Shown here piece by piece: positions 30,292-38,788 of a DNA stretch of 64,000 bases. Source of the DNA: Chryseobacterium tructae (GTDB taxonomy: Bacteria; Bacteroidota; Bacteroidia; Flavobacteriales; Weeksellaceae); assembly GCF_030409875.1 (NCBI RefSeq), contig NZ_JAUFQR010000001.1, forward strand, positions 2,108,001-2,172,000, in the 5' to 3' direction. The stretch's first letter is position 1; the number at the start of each line of letters is the position of its first letter. Position numbers and translations under genes: made by a program. The notes below the pieces were generated by a model. That model was not told the origin of the DNA, did not search any database, and saw only the letters and a program-made list of their open reading frames with translations.

Positions 30292-30705
30292 ATGGATCCA
30301 ATTAAAATAGACATTACAATTTTAGCTCCAGTAGAAAAGGTATGGAATTATTTCAATGAACCTAAGCATATCACAAAATGGAATTTTGCCCATGAAAGCT
30401 GGCATTGTCCTAGTTCTGAAAACGATCTGAAAGTAGGTGGGAAGTTTAAAAACAAAATGGAGGCAAAAGATAAAAGTTTTGCATTTGATTTTGAAGGAAT
30501 ATACGATGAAGTAATCCCACATGAGCTTATAAAGTACCATATGGAAGACGGACGTAACGTGGCGGTAATCTTTGATAAGATAGATGAGAATACCACAAAA
30601 GTCATTGAAGTTTTCGACCCGGAGAAACAAAATTCTGTGGAGATGCAAAGAGATGGCTGGTATGCTATCCTCAATAATTTCCATAAGTATGTTGAAAATC
30701 ACTAA
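30292..30705 (+). CDS. SRPBCC (AHA1/START-like) protein
   Basis: This 137-residue protein has the AHSA1-type layout: IDITILAPVEKVWNYFNEPKHITKWNFA at the start, then KVGGKFKNKM and FEGIYDEVIPHELIKYH in the middle, and QRDGWYAILNNFHKYVENH, the helix that closes the hydrophobic cavity. Such proteins bind small lipophilic ligands. It is followed closely by a small HhH gene. Confidence 0.9.
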   Translation: MDPIKIDITILAPVEKVWNYFNEPKHITKWNFAHESWHCPSSENDLKVGGKFKNKMEAKDKSFAFDFEGIYDEVIPHELIKYHMEDGRNVAVIFDKIDENTTKVIEVFDPEKQNSVEMQRDGWYAILNNFHKYVENH

Positions 30706-30741
30706 CAATATTTTTTTGTAGCCATGATCAATTTAGTTATC

Positions 30742-30981
30742 ATGTCAAAGAGTTTAAATTCCTTTTATACTGTCGGTTATGATCCTGAAGATGATTTCCT
30801 TTTGGGAATAATTGCAGTACCCGCAAGGAGAGCCTTGAAAAAGGAAAAGATAGACTCTTTGGAAAAGCTGTCAGACTATTCTGAAAAGGAGATCCTGCAG
30901 CTGCATGGTTTCGGAAAAAATGCAATAATGAAGCTGAAAGATCATATGAAGGAGCATCAAATGTGTTTTAAAGAAGCATAA
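30742..30981 (+). CDS. Small helix-hairpin-helix protein (RNA polymerase alpha-CTD-like)
   Basis: This 79-residue protein has LGIIAVPARRALKKEKIDSL and a helix-hairpin-helix segment EILQLHGFGKNAIMKLKDHM, the same pattern as the alpha C-terminal domain of RNA polymerase. The frame is open from 30724, but the ATG at 30742 is the better start. It probably binds DNA or a protein; no partner is visible. It follows the SRPBCC gene by 36 bases. Confidence 0.75.
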   Translation: MSKSLNSFYTVGYDPEDDFLLGIIAVPARRALKKEKIDSLEKLSDYSEKEILQLHGFGKNAIMKLKDHMKEHQMCFKEA

Positions 30982-31159
30982 GAGGTATTAAACACGAAAT
31001 TTTTACCGTGTCATTGCGAATGAAGTGATCGTATTTCTTTAAGCGCAAAGACACCAGATTTCTTTTGTTTTATATGATATGTTTTTTTGAAATAAATTGA
31101 CAAACAAGAATTTTATTATTCAAAATAAAGTAAGCTGTAATAAAAACCTATATATAGAA

Positions 31160-31242
31160 AAATCTCTCGCAGATCTTACAAATTTGATACCCTGATTATC
31201 TGCTAGATCTGCTCAATCTGCGAGATAAAAAATAAACAATCA
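31160..31242 (+). repeat. CTCGCAGAT-type dispersed repeat, copy B
   Basis: TCTCTCGCAGATCTTACAAA opens it; GATCTGCTCAATCTGCGAGA and AAACAATCAAC close it. TCTCGCAGAT and ATCTGCGAGA are inverted, so the element can fold back. It lies just before a VOC gene. Confidence 0.75.
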
Positions 31243-31260
31243 ACTTTAAAATGTAAACTT

Positions 31261-32127
31261 ATGAATAAAGATATTTTTCCATGTCTCTGGTATGATGGAG
31301 ATGCCAAACAATCTGCCGAATTTTACTGCAAAGTTTTTGGTGGTGAAGTTGCTGTGGATACCCCAATGGTAATGAACATTGATTTGTTCGGACAAAGGTT
31401 TATGTTGCTCAATGGTGGCGCGCAGTTTAAGAAGAATCCTTCTATTTCATTTATGGTAATCTGTGATACGGAAGATGAGGTTCAAAAGTATTGGGATCAG
31501 TTAGTGGATGGAGGTATGGCTCTCATGGAACTGGGTTCTTATTCATGGAGTAAAAAATATGGCTGGGTTCAGGATAAATTTGGAGTAACGTGGCAGTTGT
31601 TTCTTGGGGAGAAAGCCCAAGAACAGAAAATAGTACCTACTTTGATGTTTATTCATGAAAATAATGGTAAAGCGAAAGAAGCAATGGAGCTTTATACTCA
31701 AACTTTCCCTAATTCAAAGATTGGAAACATCCTGAAATATGGAGAAGGAAGTGAGGGACATCCTATAACAGAGCCCGCAGACCATGTTCAGCATGCCAAT
31801 TTTGTGATTGATGGTTACTCTTTGTTTTGTATGGATAACTCTTATGATCATCAGTTTGACTTTAATGAAGGAATTTCAATGGTGATAATGACTGATGACC
31901 AACAACAAACAGACACTTATTGGAATGCACTTACGGCAAACGGTGGTAAAGAAAGTATGTGTGGCTGGCTCAAAGATAAATATGGCCTAAGCTGGCAAAT
32001 TGTACCTAAAAAGCTGATTCAGCTGATGAACGATCCTAATCAGGAAAAAGCTTATAAAGTGGTGCAGGCTATGATGAAAATGCAGAAAATTATTATCCAG
32101 GATTTAGAAGACGCTTATAACTCTTAA
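31261..32127 (+). CDS. Two-domain PhnB-like VOC protein
   Basis: This 288-residue protein is a tandem fusion of two PhnB-like domains. Domain one (1-122) has PCLWYDGDAKQSAEFYCKVFGG and WVQDKFGVTWQLFLG. Domain two (about 128-270) has PTLMFIHENNGKAKEAMELY and the matching WLKDKYGLSWQIVP. Each domain should form one half of a VOC dimer, so the protein may be a single-chain pseudo-dimer. The substrate is unknown. Confidence 0.9.
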   Translation: MNKDIFPCLWYDGDAKQSAEFYCKVFGGEVAVDTPMVMNIDLFGQRFMLLNGGAQFKKNPSISFMVICDTEDEVQKYWDQLVDGGMALMELGSYSWSKKYGWVQDKFGVTWQLFLGEKAQEQKIVPTLMFIHENNGKAKEAMELYTQTFPNSKIGNILKYGEGSEGHPITEPADHVQHANFVIDGYSLFCMDNSYDHQFDFNEGISMVIMTDDQQQTDTYWNALTANGGKESMCGWLKDKYGLSWQIVPKKLIQLMNDPNQEKAYKVVQAMMKMQKIIIQDLEDAYNS

Positions 32128-32174
32128 AGATATTTCGGCGTATTGTTTGATATTACTTAGAAAAGGATTTGCTT

Positions 32175-33008
32175 ATGAAAACACAGAACAAATCAAAATC
32201 TAAGTCTAAAGTCCCTAAAGAAGGGGTATTTCCGGAAATTATCAGAAATGATTATTTAGGAAGCCGAAAATTATTGAACAAAAAAGCCGTTATTTCGGGA
32301 GGCGACAGTGGAATAGGACAGGCTGTGGCCGTTCATTTTGCAAGAGAAGGAGCAGACGTTGCTATTATTTATAAAGAAAGTGACAATGATGCCAAAGAAA
32401 CAAGAAGGTTGGTAGAGAAAGAAGGACGCAAATGCCTTTTAATTAAAGGAGATCTTACCAGAAAAGCATTCAGAACTAAGTGTATTGACAAGGTTAAGCA
32501 AGAATGGAAAAGTATTGATGTGCTTGTCAATAATGCGGGAATTCACACTTCAAAAAATAATCTGGAAAAAATTTCTGATGAACAGATTCAGAAGACATTT
32601 GATACCAATATTATTTCCATGATCTCCTTTACCCGGAATTTTCTTCCCTTGTTAGGAAGGGGAGGTCGTATTATATGTACTACTTCTGTTACTGCTTATC
32701 GGGGAAGTGATCATCTGATTGATTATGCTGCAACAAAGGGAGCTGTATTATCTTTCATTCGTTCTTTGGCTGATAATCTCGCGGAAAAAGAAATTTTGGT
32801 TAATGGCATTGCTCCTGGACCTATCTGGACACCACTCGTGAAAGAAGCGTTTGATGATCTGTCTACATTTGGAAAAGACACTCCGTTGAAACGGGCTGGC
32901 CAACCATCGGAAGTAGCACCGGCATATGTTTTTCTGGCTTCTAAAGATGCTAGCTATATCACAGGCGAAGTAATTCATATCAATGGCGGAGACTTTGTTG
33001 GCGGATAG
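32175..33008 (+). CDS. Short-chain dehydrogenase/reductase (YhdF/YdaD-like)
   Basis: This 277-residue SDR has the NAD(P)-binding GGDSGIGQAV (the TGxxxGIG motif, first Thr replaced), the structural NNAG near residue 120, catalytic Ser in CTTSVTAYRG and the YxxxK pair in DYAATKGAV. The extended N-terminus (about 40 residues, PKEGVFPEIIRNDYLGS) is characteristic of the general-stress SDRs of the YhdF/YdaD group. I chose the ATG at 32175; a TTG two codons earlier is also in frame. An SRPBCC gene follows. Confidence 0.9.
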   Translation: MKTQNKSKSKSKVPKEGVFPEIIRNDYLGSRKLLNKKAVISGGDSGIGQAVAVHFAREGADVAIIYKESDNDAKETRRLVEKEGRKCLLIKGDLTRKAFRTKCIDKVKQEWKSIDVLVNNAGIHTSKNNLEKISDEQIQKTFDTNIISMISFTRNFLPLLGRGGRIICTTSVTAYRGSDHLIDYAATKGAVLSFIRSLADNLAEKEILVNGIAPGPIWTPLVKEAFDDLSTFGKDTPLKRAGQPSEVAPAYVFLASKDASYITGEVIHINGGDFVGG

Positions 33009-33069
33009 GTGTTGCTTTATCATCACAAGTCCTTAAATTCGAACACACCATTTAATATTTAAAAAAAAT

Positions 33070-33498
33070 ATGGAACAATTATCATACGAAATAGAAATCA
33101 ATGCAGAACCTGAAAAAGTTTGGAGTGTCCTTTGGGGCGATATTACTTACAGACAATGGACAACAGCTTTTACAGAAGGCTCTTTTTATGAAGGAACACT
33201 GGAAGAAAATAACATTGTAAAGTTCTTAGATCCTAAACACAATGGGATGTACAGCCGGGTTGAAAAAGTGATTCCCAATGAGGAAATACAATTTCTTCAT
33301 TTAGGAGAAATATATGAAGGGATTGAGGTTGCTAAGGACTGGGGTGATGCAACAGAATCTTATTTTCTGGAAGAATATGATGAAGGAACGGTATTAAAAA
33401 TAATGATTAAAACTACAGCTGAGTTTAAAACATTTTTTGAAGAAAAATTTCCTAAAGCGCTGAATATTATTAAACACCTTTCAGAAAATCAGTTGTAA
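33070..33498 (+). CDS. SRPBCC family protein
   Basis: This 142-residue START-like protein begins QLSYEIEINAEPEKVWSVLWGDITYRQWTTAF and ends with a helix (FFEEKFPKALNIIKHLSEN) that closes the ligand cavity. It is paralogous to the next gene, 44 bases downstream, with the same start pattern LSYE.I.A...KVW..LW. Ligand unknown. Confidence 0.88.
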   Translation: MEQLSYEIEINAEPEKVWSVLWGDITYRQWTTAFTEGSFYEGTLEENNIVKFLDPKHNGMYSRVEKVIPNEEIQFLHLGEIYEGIEVAKDWGDATESYFLEEYDEGTVLKIMIKTTAEFKTFFEEKFPKALNIIKHLSENQL

Positions 33499-33542
33499 AG
33501 AAGTGTTTAATTGAGAAACAACCAACCACAAAATTTAAGAAT

Positions 33543-34001
33543 ATGGAAACCTTATCGTACGAAACAATAATAGATGCTCCTCTACAGAAAGTATGGGATA
33601 TTCTTTGGAGTCCTGAAACCTATAGCCAGTGGACAAAATACTTCGGGGCTGGATCTTCTGTCATAAAATCCGACTGGCAGATTGGTGGAAAAACATATTT
33701 TCTTAATGAAAAAGGAGATGGAATGGTTTCTACTATAGACAGCCTGGATGAACCCCGTCAAATCGTTTTTAAACACCTGGGAATGACTGAAAATGGAGTA
33801 GAAGATACCCAAAGTAAAGAAGTCATGGAGTGGAGTGGATGTTTTGAAAAATACTTTCTGACAGATCTTGGTGGAAAGACCAAGCTTCATACCGAGGTTC
33901 AGGTAGAGAGTGAATGGCGGGATCATATGGATACCGGATTTACAAAAGGATTAATCGTAGTAAAAAGCCTGGCAGAGGGTGTTAATCTTAGTTCAGTGTA
34001 G
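33543..34001 (+). CDS. SRPBCC family protein (paralogue)
   Basis: This 152-residue protein is built like the preceding one: TLSYETIIDAPLQKVWDILWSPETYSQWTKYF, a middle IVFKHLGMTENGVED and a closing GFTKGLIVVKSLAEGVNL. The tandem arrangement suggests a local duplication and cotranscription. Ligand unknown. Confidence 0.88.
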   Translation: METLSYETIIDAPLQKVWDILWSPETYSQWTKYFGAGSSVIKSDWQIGGKTYFLNEKGDGMVSTIDSLDEPRQIVFKHLGMTENGVEDTQSKEVMEWSGCFEKYFLTDLGGKTKLHTEVQVESEWRDHMDTGFTKGLIVVKSLAEGVNLSSV

Positions 34002-34087
34002 GAGAGTCTAAAGGGTAAATTTATTGGAGATATAATTTTATCGTAACTTTTCTTATTTATTAGTTATTTTTATCTATTTGCAAAAAT

Positions 34088-34546
34088 ATGAAACTATTAG
34101 TCATTCTCTTTGGTACATTTATATTGGCTTTACTAGGAACCTTAGTGTTTCAGGGAAAACCTGATTTTTTATTTTCAGGAAATCTCGGTATGGCAGTTTT
34201 TATCATATTTACAGGATTTTCCCATTTTAAATTTCAAAAAGGGATGGCCATGATGATTCCTGATTTTATTCCTGCTAAAATGTTTTGGGTATATTGTACA
34301 GGTTTCTTGGAAATTGCTGCAGGAATAGGATTGATGGTTCCTGCCATTCGTGAAATGACAGCTGTTTTATTGATTATTTTTTACATACTGGTATTTATAG
34401 CCAATATTAACTCATCCCAAAAGCAGATTAATATTTTTAAAGCAGATTTTACCGGGCCGGGAATGCATTATCTTTATACCCAAAGAATTCCTATGCAGGT
34501 TATTTTAATAGCATGGACCTGGTATTTCGGAATTTATTTACAGTAA
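34088..34546 (+). CDS. DoxX-like small membrane protein
   Basis: This 152-residue protein has hydrophobic helices at about 3-20, 30-45, 68-88, 93-112 and 130-148. The FSGNLGMAVFIIFTGFSHF and GFLEIAAGIGLMVPAIRE segments resemble the DoxX/DoxX-like family. Function is unknown. It closes the run of detoxification-type genes and is followed by a terminator. Confidence 0.75.
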   Translation: MKLLVILFGTFILALLGTLVFQGKPDFLFSGNLGMAVFIIFTGFSHFKFQKGMAMMIPDFIPAKMFWVYCTGFLEIAAGIGLMVPAIREMTAVLLIIFYILVFIANINSSQKQINIFKADFTGPGMHYLYTQRIPMQVILIAWTWYFGIYLQ

Positions 34547-34548
34547 CA

Positions 34549-34578
34549 CAAAAAACAGTCTTTTAGGGCTGTTTTTTT
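34549..34578 (+). terminator. Terminator after the DoxX-like gene
   Basis: AAAAACAG pairs with CTGTTTTT and the T run continues. Confidence 0.75.
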
Positions 34579-34713
34579 TAGTATATAAGTGTATAATAAA
34601 TGTTAAATATTGTAACGTTTTGGATTTTGAATTGTCTTATCTGTAAAGAATCTGTTTTTTTTTCTTAATTAAAATCTCAGGGACTCTGTTTTTAAACTTT
34701 AAAAACGTAAATT

Positions 34714-36720
34714 ATGAATCTAAATTCCAAAATTTTCGGTACAGCTTACATCGTACTATCCACTATTATGATTAACGCACAAAATTCTGCCTCCAAATTG
34801 CCGGGAGATCCTACTTTGCCATCTTCCAAAGCTGCTCTTGAGAAACTTGTTTCCTATGATAAAGGAACCTTCAAATATAAAGTAGAAGATTATTTTGCAA
34901 GGCCAAAAGCTTCAGCATTTAAAATTTCTCCTGATGGAAAATACCTTTCTTATAAGGAAAAAGACAAGGACAGTAAAAACCATGTATATGTTAAAGAACT
35001 GAATACAGGAAAAATTACCAAAGCGATTGTTGAAAAAGACGATCTGATCAAAGCGTATGGCTGGCTGAATAAAAGCCGCTTATTCTATACTCAGGATAAA
35101 GGCGGAAATGAAAATATTCACTTGTATGCTGCAGATGTAGACGGAACCAATCTTAAAGACCTTACACCATTTGACGGAATTACATTAGGCTCGATTATTC
35201 CCATAAAAGATACAGACTTCGTTGTTGTCACAATGAACAAAAACAATAAACAGATCTTTGAACCGTATAAAATCAATTTTGTAACGGGAGAAATGACTCA
35301 GTTGTACGAAAATAAGGATGTAAACAGTCCTATTGATGATTATATTTTTGATAAAGACGGTAATTTAAGAGGATATAGTGTTCTTGAAAACGGGCTGACC
35401 ACTAAAACATATTACAAAGATTTGCAGACTGGGAAATTCAATCTTCTGAAATCTGCTGACTGGTCAGATACCTTTAGTATTATCAGATTCAACGATAACT
35501 CTAAAAATAAGGATGAAGCCTATGTGGTGACCAATTTAGATGGTGATAAAGCAAGAATTGTTTTGTATGACCTGAAGAAAAACGCTGTGATCAAAGAAGT
35601 ATATGCTAACCCGGTATATGATGTAAGCTCAATAAGTGTGGCAGGTAAAAACAGGAATTATGAACTGGATTATATCAGCTATGAAGGCTTGAAAGGAGAA
35701 ACCGTTCCTGTAAGTAAATTTTACAAAGAGATTGATGATAAATTAAAAGCTCAGTTTAAAGGAAAAGAATTTGCTATTGTTTCAGCAGATGATAATGATG
35801 AAAAGCTATTGGTAATGGTAGCCAGTGATAAATTATATGGGACCTATTACGAATATGATACTAAAGCAAAAGAATTAAAACTTCTTTACAATCTTATGCC
35901 TCAGCTCAAAGAGGAGGATATGGCAGAAATGAGACCTATTGAGTTCAAAAGCAGAGATGGCTTAACAATTCGTGGATATATTACTTTGCCAAAAGCGGCA
36001 TTGGAAGGTAAAAAAGTGCCGTTGGTGGTTAATCCGCATGGTGGCCCACAAGGAATTAGAGATCATTGGGGTTTCAATCCGGAGACTCAGTTATTTGCAA
36101 GCAGAGGATATGCAACACTTCAGGTGAACTTTAGAATTTCGGGGGGATACGGAAAAGAATTCCAAAAAGCAGGATATAAACAGATTGGAAGAAAGGCAAT
36201 GGATGATGTAGAAGATGGAGTGAAATATGCTATTAGCCAGGGTTGGATAGATAAGGATAAAATAGCGATCTATGGCGGAAGTCATGGTGGATATGCCACT
36301 TTAATGGGCTTGATCAAAACTCCGGATCTGTATTCTTGTGGAGTAGATTATGTAGGAGTATCCAATATTTTTACCTTCTTCGATTCGTTCCCGGAATACT
36401 GGAAACCATATAAAGAAATGGTAAAGCAAATCTGGTATGACCTTGATAATCCTGAAGAAGCTAAAATTGCTAAAGAAGTATCACCGGTATTTCAGATTGA
36501 TAAGATCAAGAAACCATTATTTGTCGTACAAGGAGCCAATGATCCTAGAGTAAATATCAATGAATCTGATCAGATTGTAAAAGCTATGCGTGCCAAAGGT
36601 TTTGAAGTGCCTTATATGGTAAAATATGATGAAGGACATGGATTCGGGAAAGAACCCAACAGAATTGAATTGTATAAGTCGATGCTGGGATTCTTTGCTG
36701 AGAATTTCAATAAAAGATAA
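34714..36720 (+). CDS. Secreted S9 family prolyl oligopeptidase
   Basis: This 668-residue protein has a signal peptide (about 1-22, IMINAQ), an N-terminal beta-propeller (SPDGKYLSYKEKD, GWLNKSRLFYTQDKGG and further blades, about 50-400) and a C-terminal alpha/beta hydrolase. Nucleophile Ser is in IYGGSHGGYATLMG (near residue 526), Asp in QGANDPRVN and His in DEGHGFG. The HGGP oxyanion motif (NPHGGPQG) is present. It resembles acylaminoacyl- and dipeptidyl-peptidase-like S9C enzymes that degrade peptides in the periplasm. Confidence 0.93.
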   Translation: MNLNSKIFGTAYIVLSTIMINAQNSASKLPGDPTLPSSKAALEKLVSYDKGTFKYKVEDYFARPKASAFKISPDGKYLSYKEKDKDSKNHVYVKELNTGKITKAIVEKDDLIKAYGWLNKSRLFYTQDKGGNENIHLYAADVDGTNLKDLTPFDGITLGSIIPIKDTDFVVVTMNKNNKQIFEPYKINFVTGEMTQLYENKDVNSPIDDYIFDKDGNLRGYSVLENGLTTKTYYKDLQTGKFNLLKSADWSDTFSIIRFNDNSKNKDEAYVVTNLDGDKARIVLYDLKKNAVIKEVYANPVYDVSSISVAGKNRNYELDYISYEGLKGETVPVSKFYKEIDDKLKAQFKGKEFAIVSADDNDEKLLVMVASDKLYGTYYEYDTKAKELKLLYNLMPQLKEEDMAEMRPIEFKSRDGLTIRGYITLPKAALEGKKVPLVVNPHGGPQGIRDHWGFNPETQLFASRGYATLQVNFRISGGYGKEFQKAGYKQIGRKAMDDVEDGVKYAISQGWIDKDKIAIYGGSHGGYATLMGLIKTPDLYSCGVDYVGVSNIFTFFDSFPEYWKPYKEMVKQIWYDLDNPEEAKIAKEVSPVFQIDKIKKPLFVVQGANDPRVNINESDQIVKAMRAKGFEVPYMVKYDEGHGFGKEPNRIELYKSMLGFFAENFNKR

Positions 36721-36741
36721 ATCGGTAATTTTATAATTTTA

Positions 36742-36778
36742 GAAACGGAGGATGTGATGTCTTCCGTTTCTTTTTTTT
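36742..36778 (+). terminator. Terminator after the S9 peptidase
   Basis: GAAACGGA pairs with TCCGTTTC and eight T follow. Confidence 0.8.
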
Positions 36779-36827
36779 CATTGCGAGCGTAGCAATCTCT
36801 CTTTGTAGAAATTGAATACTGAGGTTG

Positions 36828-36908
36828 GAAAACGCAAGGGCGCAAGAGACTAGATAAGCATTGTGTTTTAAGGCGCGAGGATTTTATCTGCGATAAAATT
36901 GAATGACG
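36828..36908 (-). repeat. TTTGCGCCTTAAAA dispersed repeat, copy B (inverted)
   Basis: On the minus strand it reads CAATTTTATCGCAGATAAAA, then TCGCGCCTTAAAACACAA and a GCGCCCTTGCGTTTT end, matching 28258 and 39650. Confidence 0.7.
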
Positions 36909-37077
36909 GATATATTTTTCTCACAGATCTTTAATCCTATAATTTATATATAAATAATTGTATTTATGATGAGTTTTGTTCTTCCACGCTTTGCATGAAT
37001 TTTCAACTACTCTTGTCATTCAGAGCACAGGCATAAGGTCTGCGAACAAGGTTCAGAAGTGGAGCGTGGAATCTAAA

Positions 37078-37160
37078 CGGTCTCTCGTAGACTTTACAGT
37101 TTTTTAGCCTCAATCATCTGCCAGATCTGCTCAATCAGCGAGATAAAGAAAAAATCAACA
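37078..37160 (+). repeat. CTCGCAGAT-type dispersed repeat, copy C
   Basis: GTCTCTCGTAGACTTTACAG, then AGCCTCAATCATCTGCCAGA and GCTCAATCAGCGAGATAAAG with AATCAACAG at the end, matching 28151 and 31160. Confidence 0.75.
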
Positions 37161-37345
37161 GTTTCTTTGTCATTCTGAATAAAGCAAAGCTGAATGGAGA
37201 ATCTCAAGAATGATTTCTCATAGATTTTGCCGATGATACACAAATAGATGAAATAAAAACGCGATGAATGCAGGAAAATTTGAATTGTAAGAAAAATATT
37301 TTAAATTTATTAAAGTAAAACCAAAAGGATAGCCGTCATAGCAGT

Positions 37346-37924
37346 ATGGAGGTTGTCGAAAAAATAACAATGCCACAGAAGGATAAAGAAAGCATCATAT
37401 CACAAACCGTTTCAAATTACGGAGGAAAGCTGATGTCCTATATTCGTCCCAAAGTGAAAAACACGGAAGATGCGGAAGATATTCTGCAGGAAGTGTGGTA
37501 TCAGTTCAGTAGTCTTACCAATCTTTCCGAGATCGTGAATGTTGGGGGCTGGCTGTACAGGGTAACGGCGAATAAAATTACGGATCGTTACCGTAAAAAG
37601 AAAACAGAAAATCTGGAAGATTTCGTCTATGAAGATGAAGACGGAAGCTTTTCCATCAAAGATATTTTATTGATGGATGAAAGTGCTGGGCCTGAAGTAA
37701 AGATGTTTCAGGATGAGATCTGGAAAAAACTGTTTGAAGCGCTTGATGAACTTCCCGAAAAACAAAGGCTGGTCTACGTAGAAAATGAACTCAACGACAA
37801 AACCCTCCAAGAGATCGCCGATGAACAAGGGGAAAATATTAAGACCATCATCAGTAGAAAAAATTATGCTGTGAAGCATTTGAGAAACAGATTGAGAAGG
37901 TTATACGAAGATTTAAAAAGTTAG
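37346..37924 (+). CDS. ECF-type RNA polymerase sigma factor
   Basis: This 192-residue sigma-70 family protein has region 2 at about 20-90 (NTEDAEDILQEVWYQF and GGWLYRVTANKITDRYRKK) and region 4 at about 130-190 (LPEKQRLVYVENELNDKTLQEIADEQG and ISRKNYAVKHLRNRL). An ATG at 37370 (MPQKDKES) is an alternative start. Two small genes of unknown function follow at 11 and about 90 bases, ending in a strong terminator, so the three form an operon. It is not closely similar to the two sigma factors at 1616 and 3236. Confidence 0.9.
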   Translation: MEVVEKITMPQKDKESIISQTVSNYGGKLMSYIRPKVKNTEDAEDILQEVWYQFSSLTNLSEIVNVGGWLYRVTANKITDRYRKKKTENLEDFVYEDEDGSFSIKDILLMDESAGPEVKMFQDEIWKKLFEALDELPEKQRLVYVENELNDKTLQEIADEQGENIKTIISRKNYAVKHLRNRLRRLYEDLKS

Positions 37925-37935
37925 AAAAAGAAATT

Positions 37936-38268
37936 ATGAATTATAAACACAAAAAGGGCTGGATTTTTTTATTGTTTTGCCCGCCATTAATTCTCTTAGC
38001 CGTTACCTGGATCGTAATGTCGCTTTGGAATTGTCTTCTTCCTGAAATTTTAGGAGTAAAATCTATTAGTTTCTGGCAGGCAATGGGAATCCTGATCTTA
38101 AGTAAGATTCTTTTCGGAGGTTTCCATTTCGGAAAAGGAATGAGAGATTTTAAGGAGAGAAAGATGAGAGAGAAAATGGAAGGATTATCGCCCGAAGAAA
38201 AAGAGAAATTTAAAGAAGCCTGGAGAAATAGATGCTCCGGAGGATTCTTCAACAGAAATAACGAATAA
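37936..38268 (+). CDS. Small membrane protein downstream of sigma factor
   Basis: This 110-residue protein has two hydrophobic helices (about 8-30 and 45-62) and a charged C-terminal tail (MRDFKERKMREKMEGLSPEEKEKFKEAW) ending in a Cys/Gly-rich stretch (NRCSGGFFNRNN). The LSPEEKEKFKEAW segment resembles the helical signature of Spy/CnrX-like periplasmic sensors, but that similarity is weak. It may be the sigma factor's regulator or sensor; this is inferred from position only. Confidence 0.7.
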   Translation: MNYKHKKGWIFLLFCPPLILLAVTWIVMSLWNCLLPEILGVKSISFWQAMGILILSKILFGGFHFGKGMRDFKERKMREKMEGLSPEEKEKFKEAWRNRCSGGFFNRNNE

Positions 38269-38359
38269 TTTGAAAATTTTAAAGAAGTAGTAAAGTAAAA
38301 TTAAAATTCATTCGTCTTTATAAAAAACAAGAAGTAGTAAAATTTAAAATTTTGAAAAA

Positions 38360-38617
38360 ATGAAAAATTCAGCATTAAAAGGTGCTCTTGGAGCACTAGC
38401 CGTTGTAGGTGTAGCCTTAATCGCTAAAAAAGCAGCCCAAAGAAAAAGATTTATCAGAGGTATTTTTGATGAATATGGAATCAAAGAAAAATCTCCTTTC
38501 GGATTAGCCGATAAGATCAGAGAAATGAATGATGAAGACTATCAGGAACTGAAAGGAAAATTCAAAAAAGAATTCAGTTCAAGATGTTGCAAAAAGGATA
38601 ATACCTGCGAAGCATAA
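38360..38617 (+). CDS. Small protein of unknown function in sigma operon
   Basis: This 85-residue protein has one hydrophobic helix (SALKGALGALAVVGVALIAKK, residues 3-23), a basic linker, a helical DKIREMNDEDYQELKGKFKKEF segment and a Cys-rich tail (SSRCCKKDNTCEA). The three Cys in the tail could bind metal or carry disulfides. The preceding protein also ends in a Cys/Gly patch. I do not recognise the family. Confidence 0.7.
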   Translation: MKNSALKGALGALAVVGVALIAKKAAQRKRFIRGIFDEYGIKEKSPFGLADKIREMNDEDYQELKGKFKKEFSSRCCKKDNTCEA

Positions 38618-38645
38618 GCAGTAAATAACTAAATTGAAATTGTTT

Positions 38646-38690
38646 AATTCGGGCTCGGGAAGCTTTGCTTCCCGAGCCCGAATTTTTTAT
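38646..38690 (+). terminator. Very strong terminator of the sigma operon
   Basis: An 18 bp perfect stem (AATTCGGGCTCGGGAAGC) with a TTT loop is followed by TTTTTTATTTT. Confidence 0.92.
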
Positions 38691-38757
38691 TTTAAACCAA
38701 TCTAATCATTAATCGGAATTTAAGAATGTTTTGGCAGTGAATTTATTGATTAAATAC

Positions 38758-38765
38758 TAAATTTG
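38758..38765 (+). promoter_or_regulatory. -7 promoter element
   Basis: TAAATTTG matches TAnnTTTG and lies 23 bases before the ATG of the hydrolase gene. A TTTTG at 38729 is too far away to be a typical -33. Confidence 0.45.
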
Positions 38766-38788
38766 TCTTCCTTTTATTGTCTATTTAT

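Larger units (their letters stand above)
36779..37345. other. Repeat-rich intergenic region
   Basis: No coding signal. It is made of fragments of dispersed sequences: a TTGCGAGCGTAGCAATCTC piece, the TTTGCGCCTTAAAA family on the minus strand, a CTCGCAGAT copy, and TCATTCTGAATAAAGCAAAG plus GAGAATCTCAAGAATGA pieces. It precedes the sigma gene at 37346. Confidence 0.7.
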
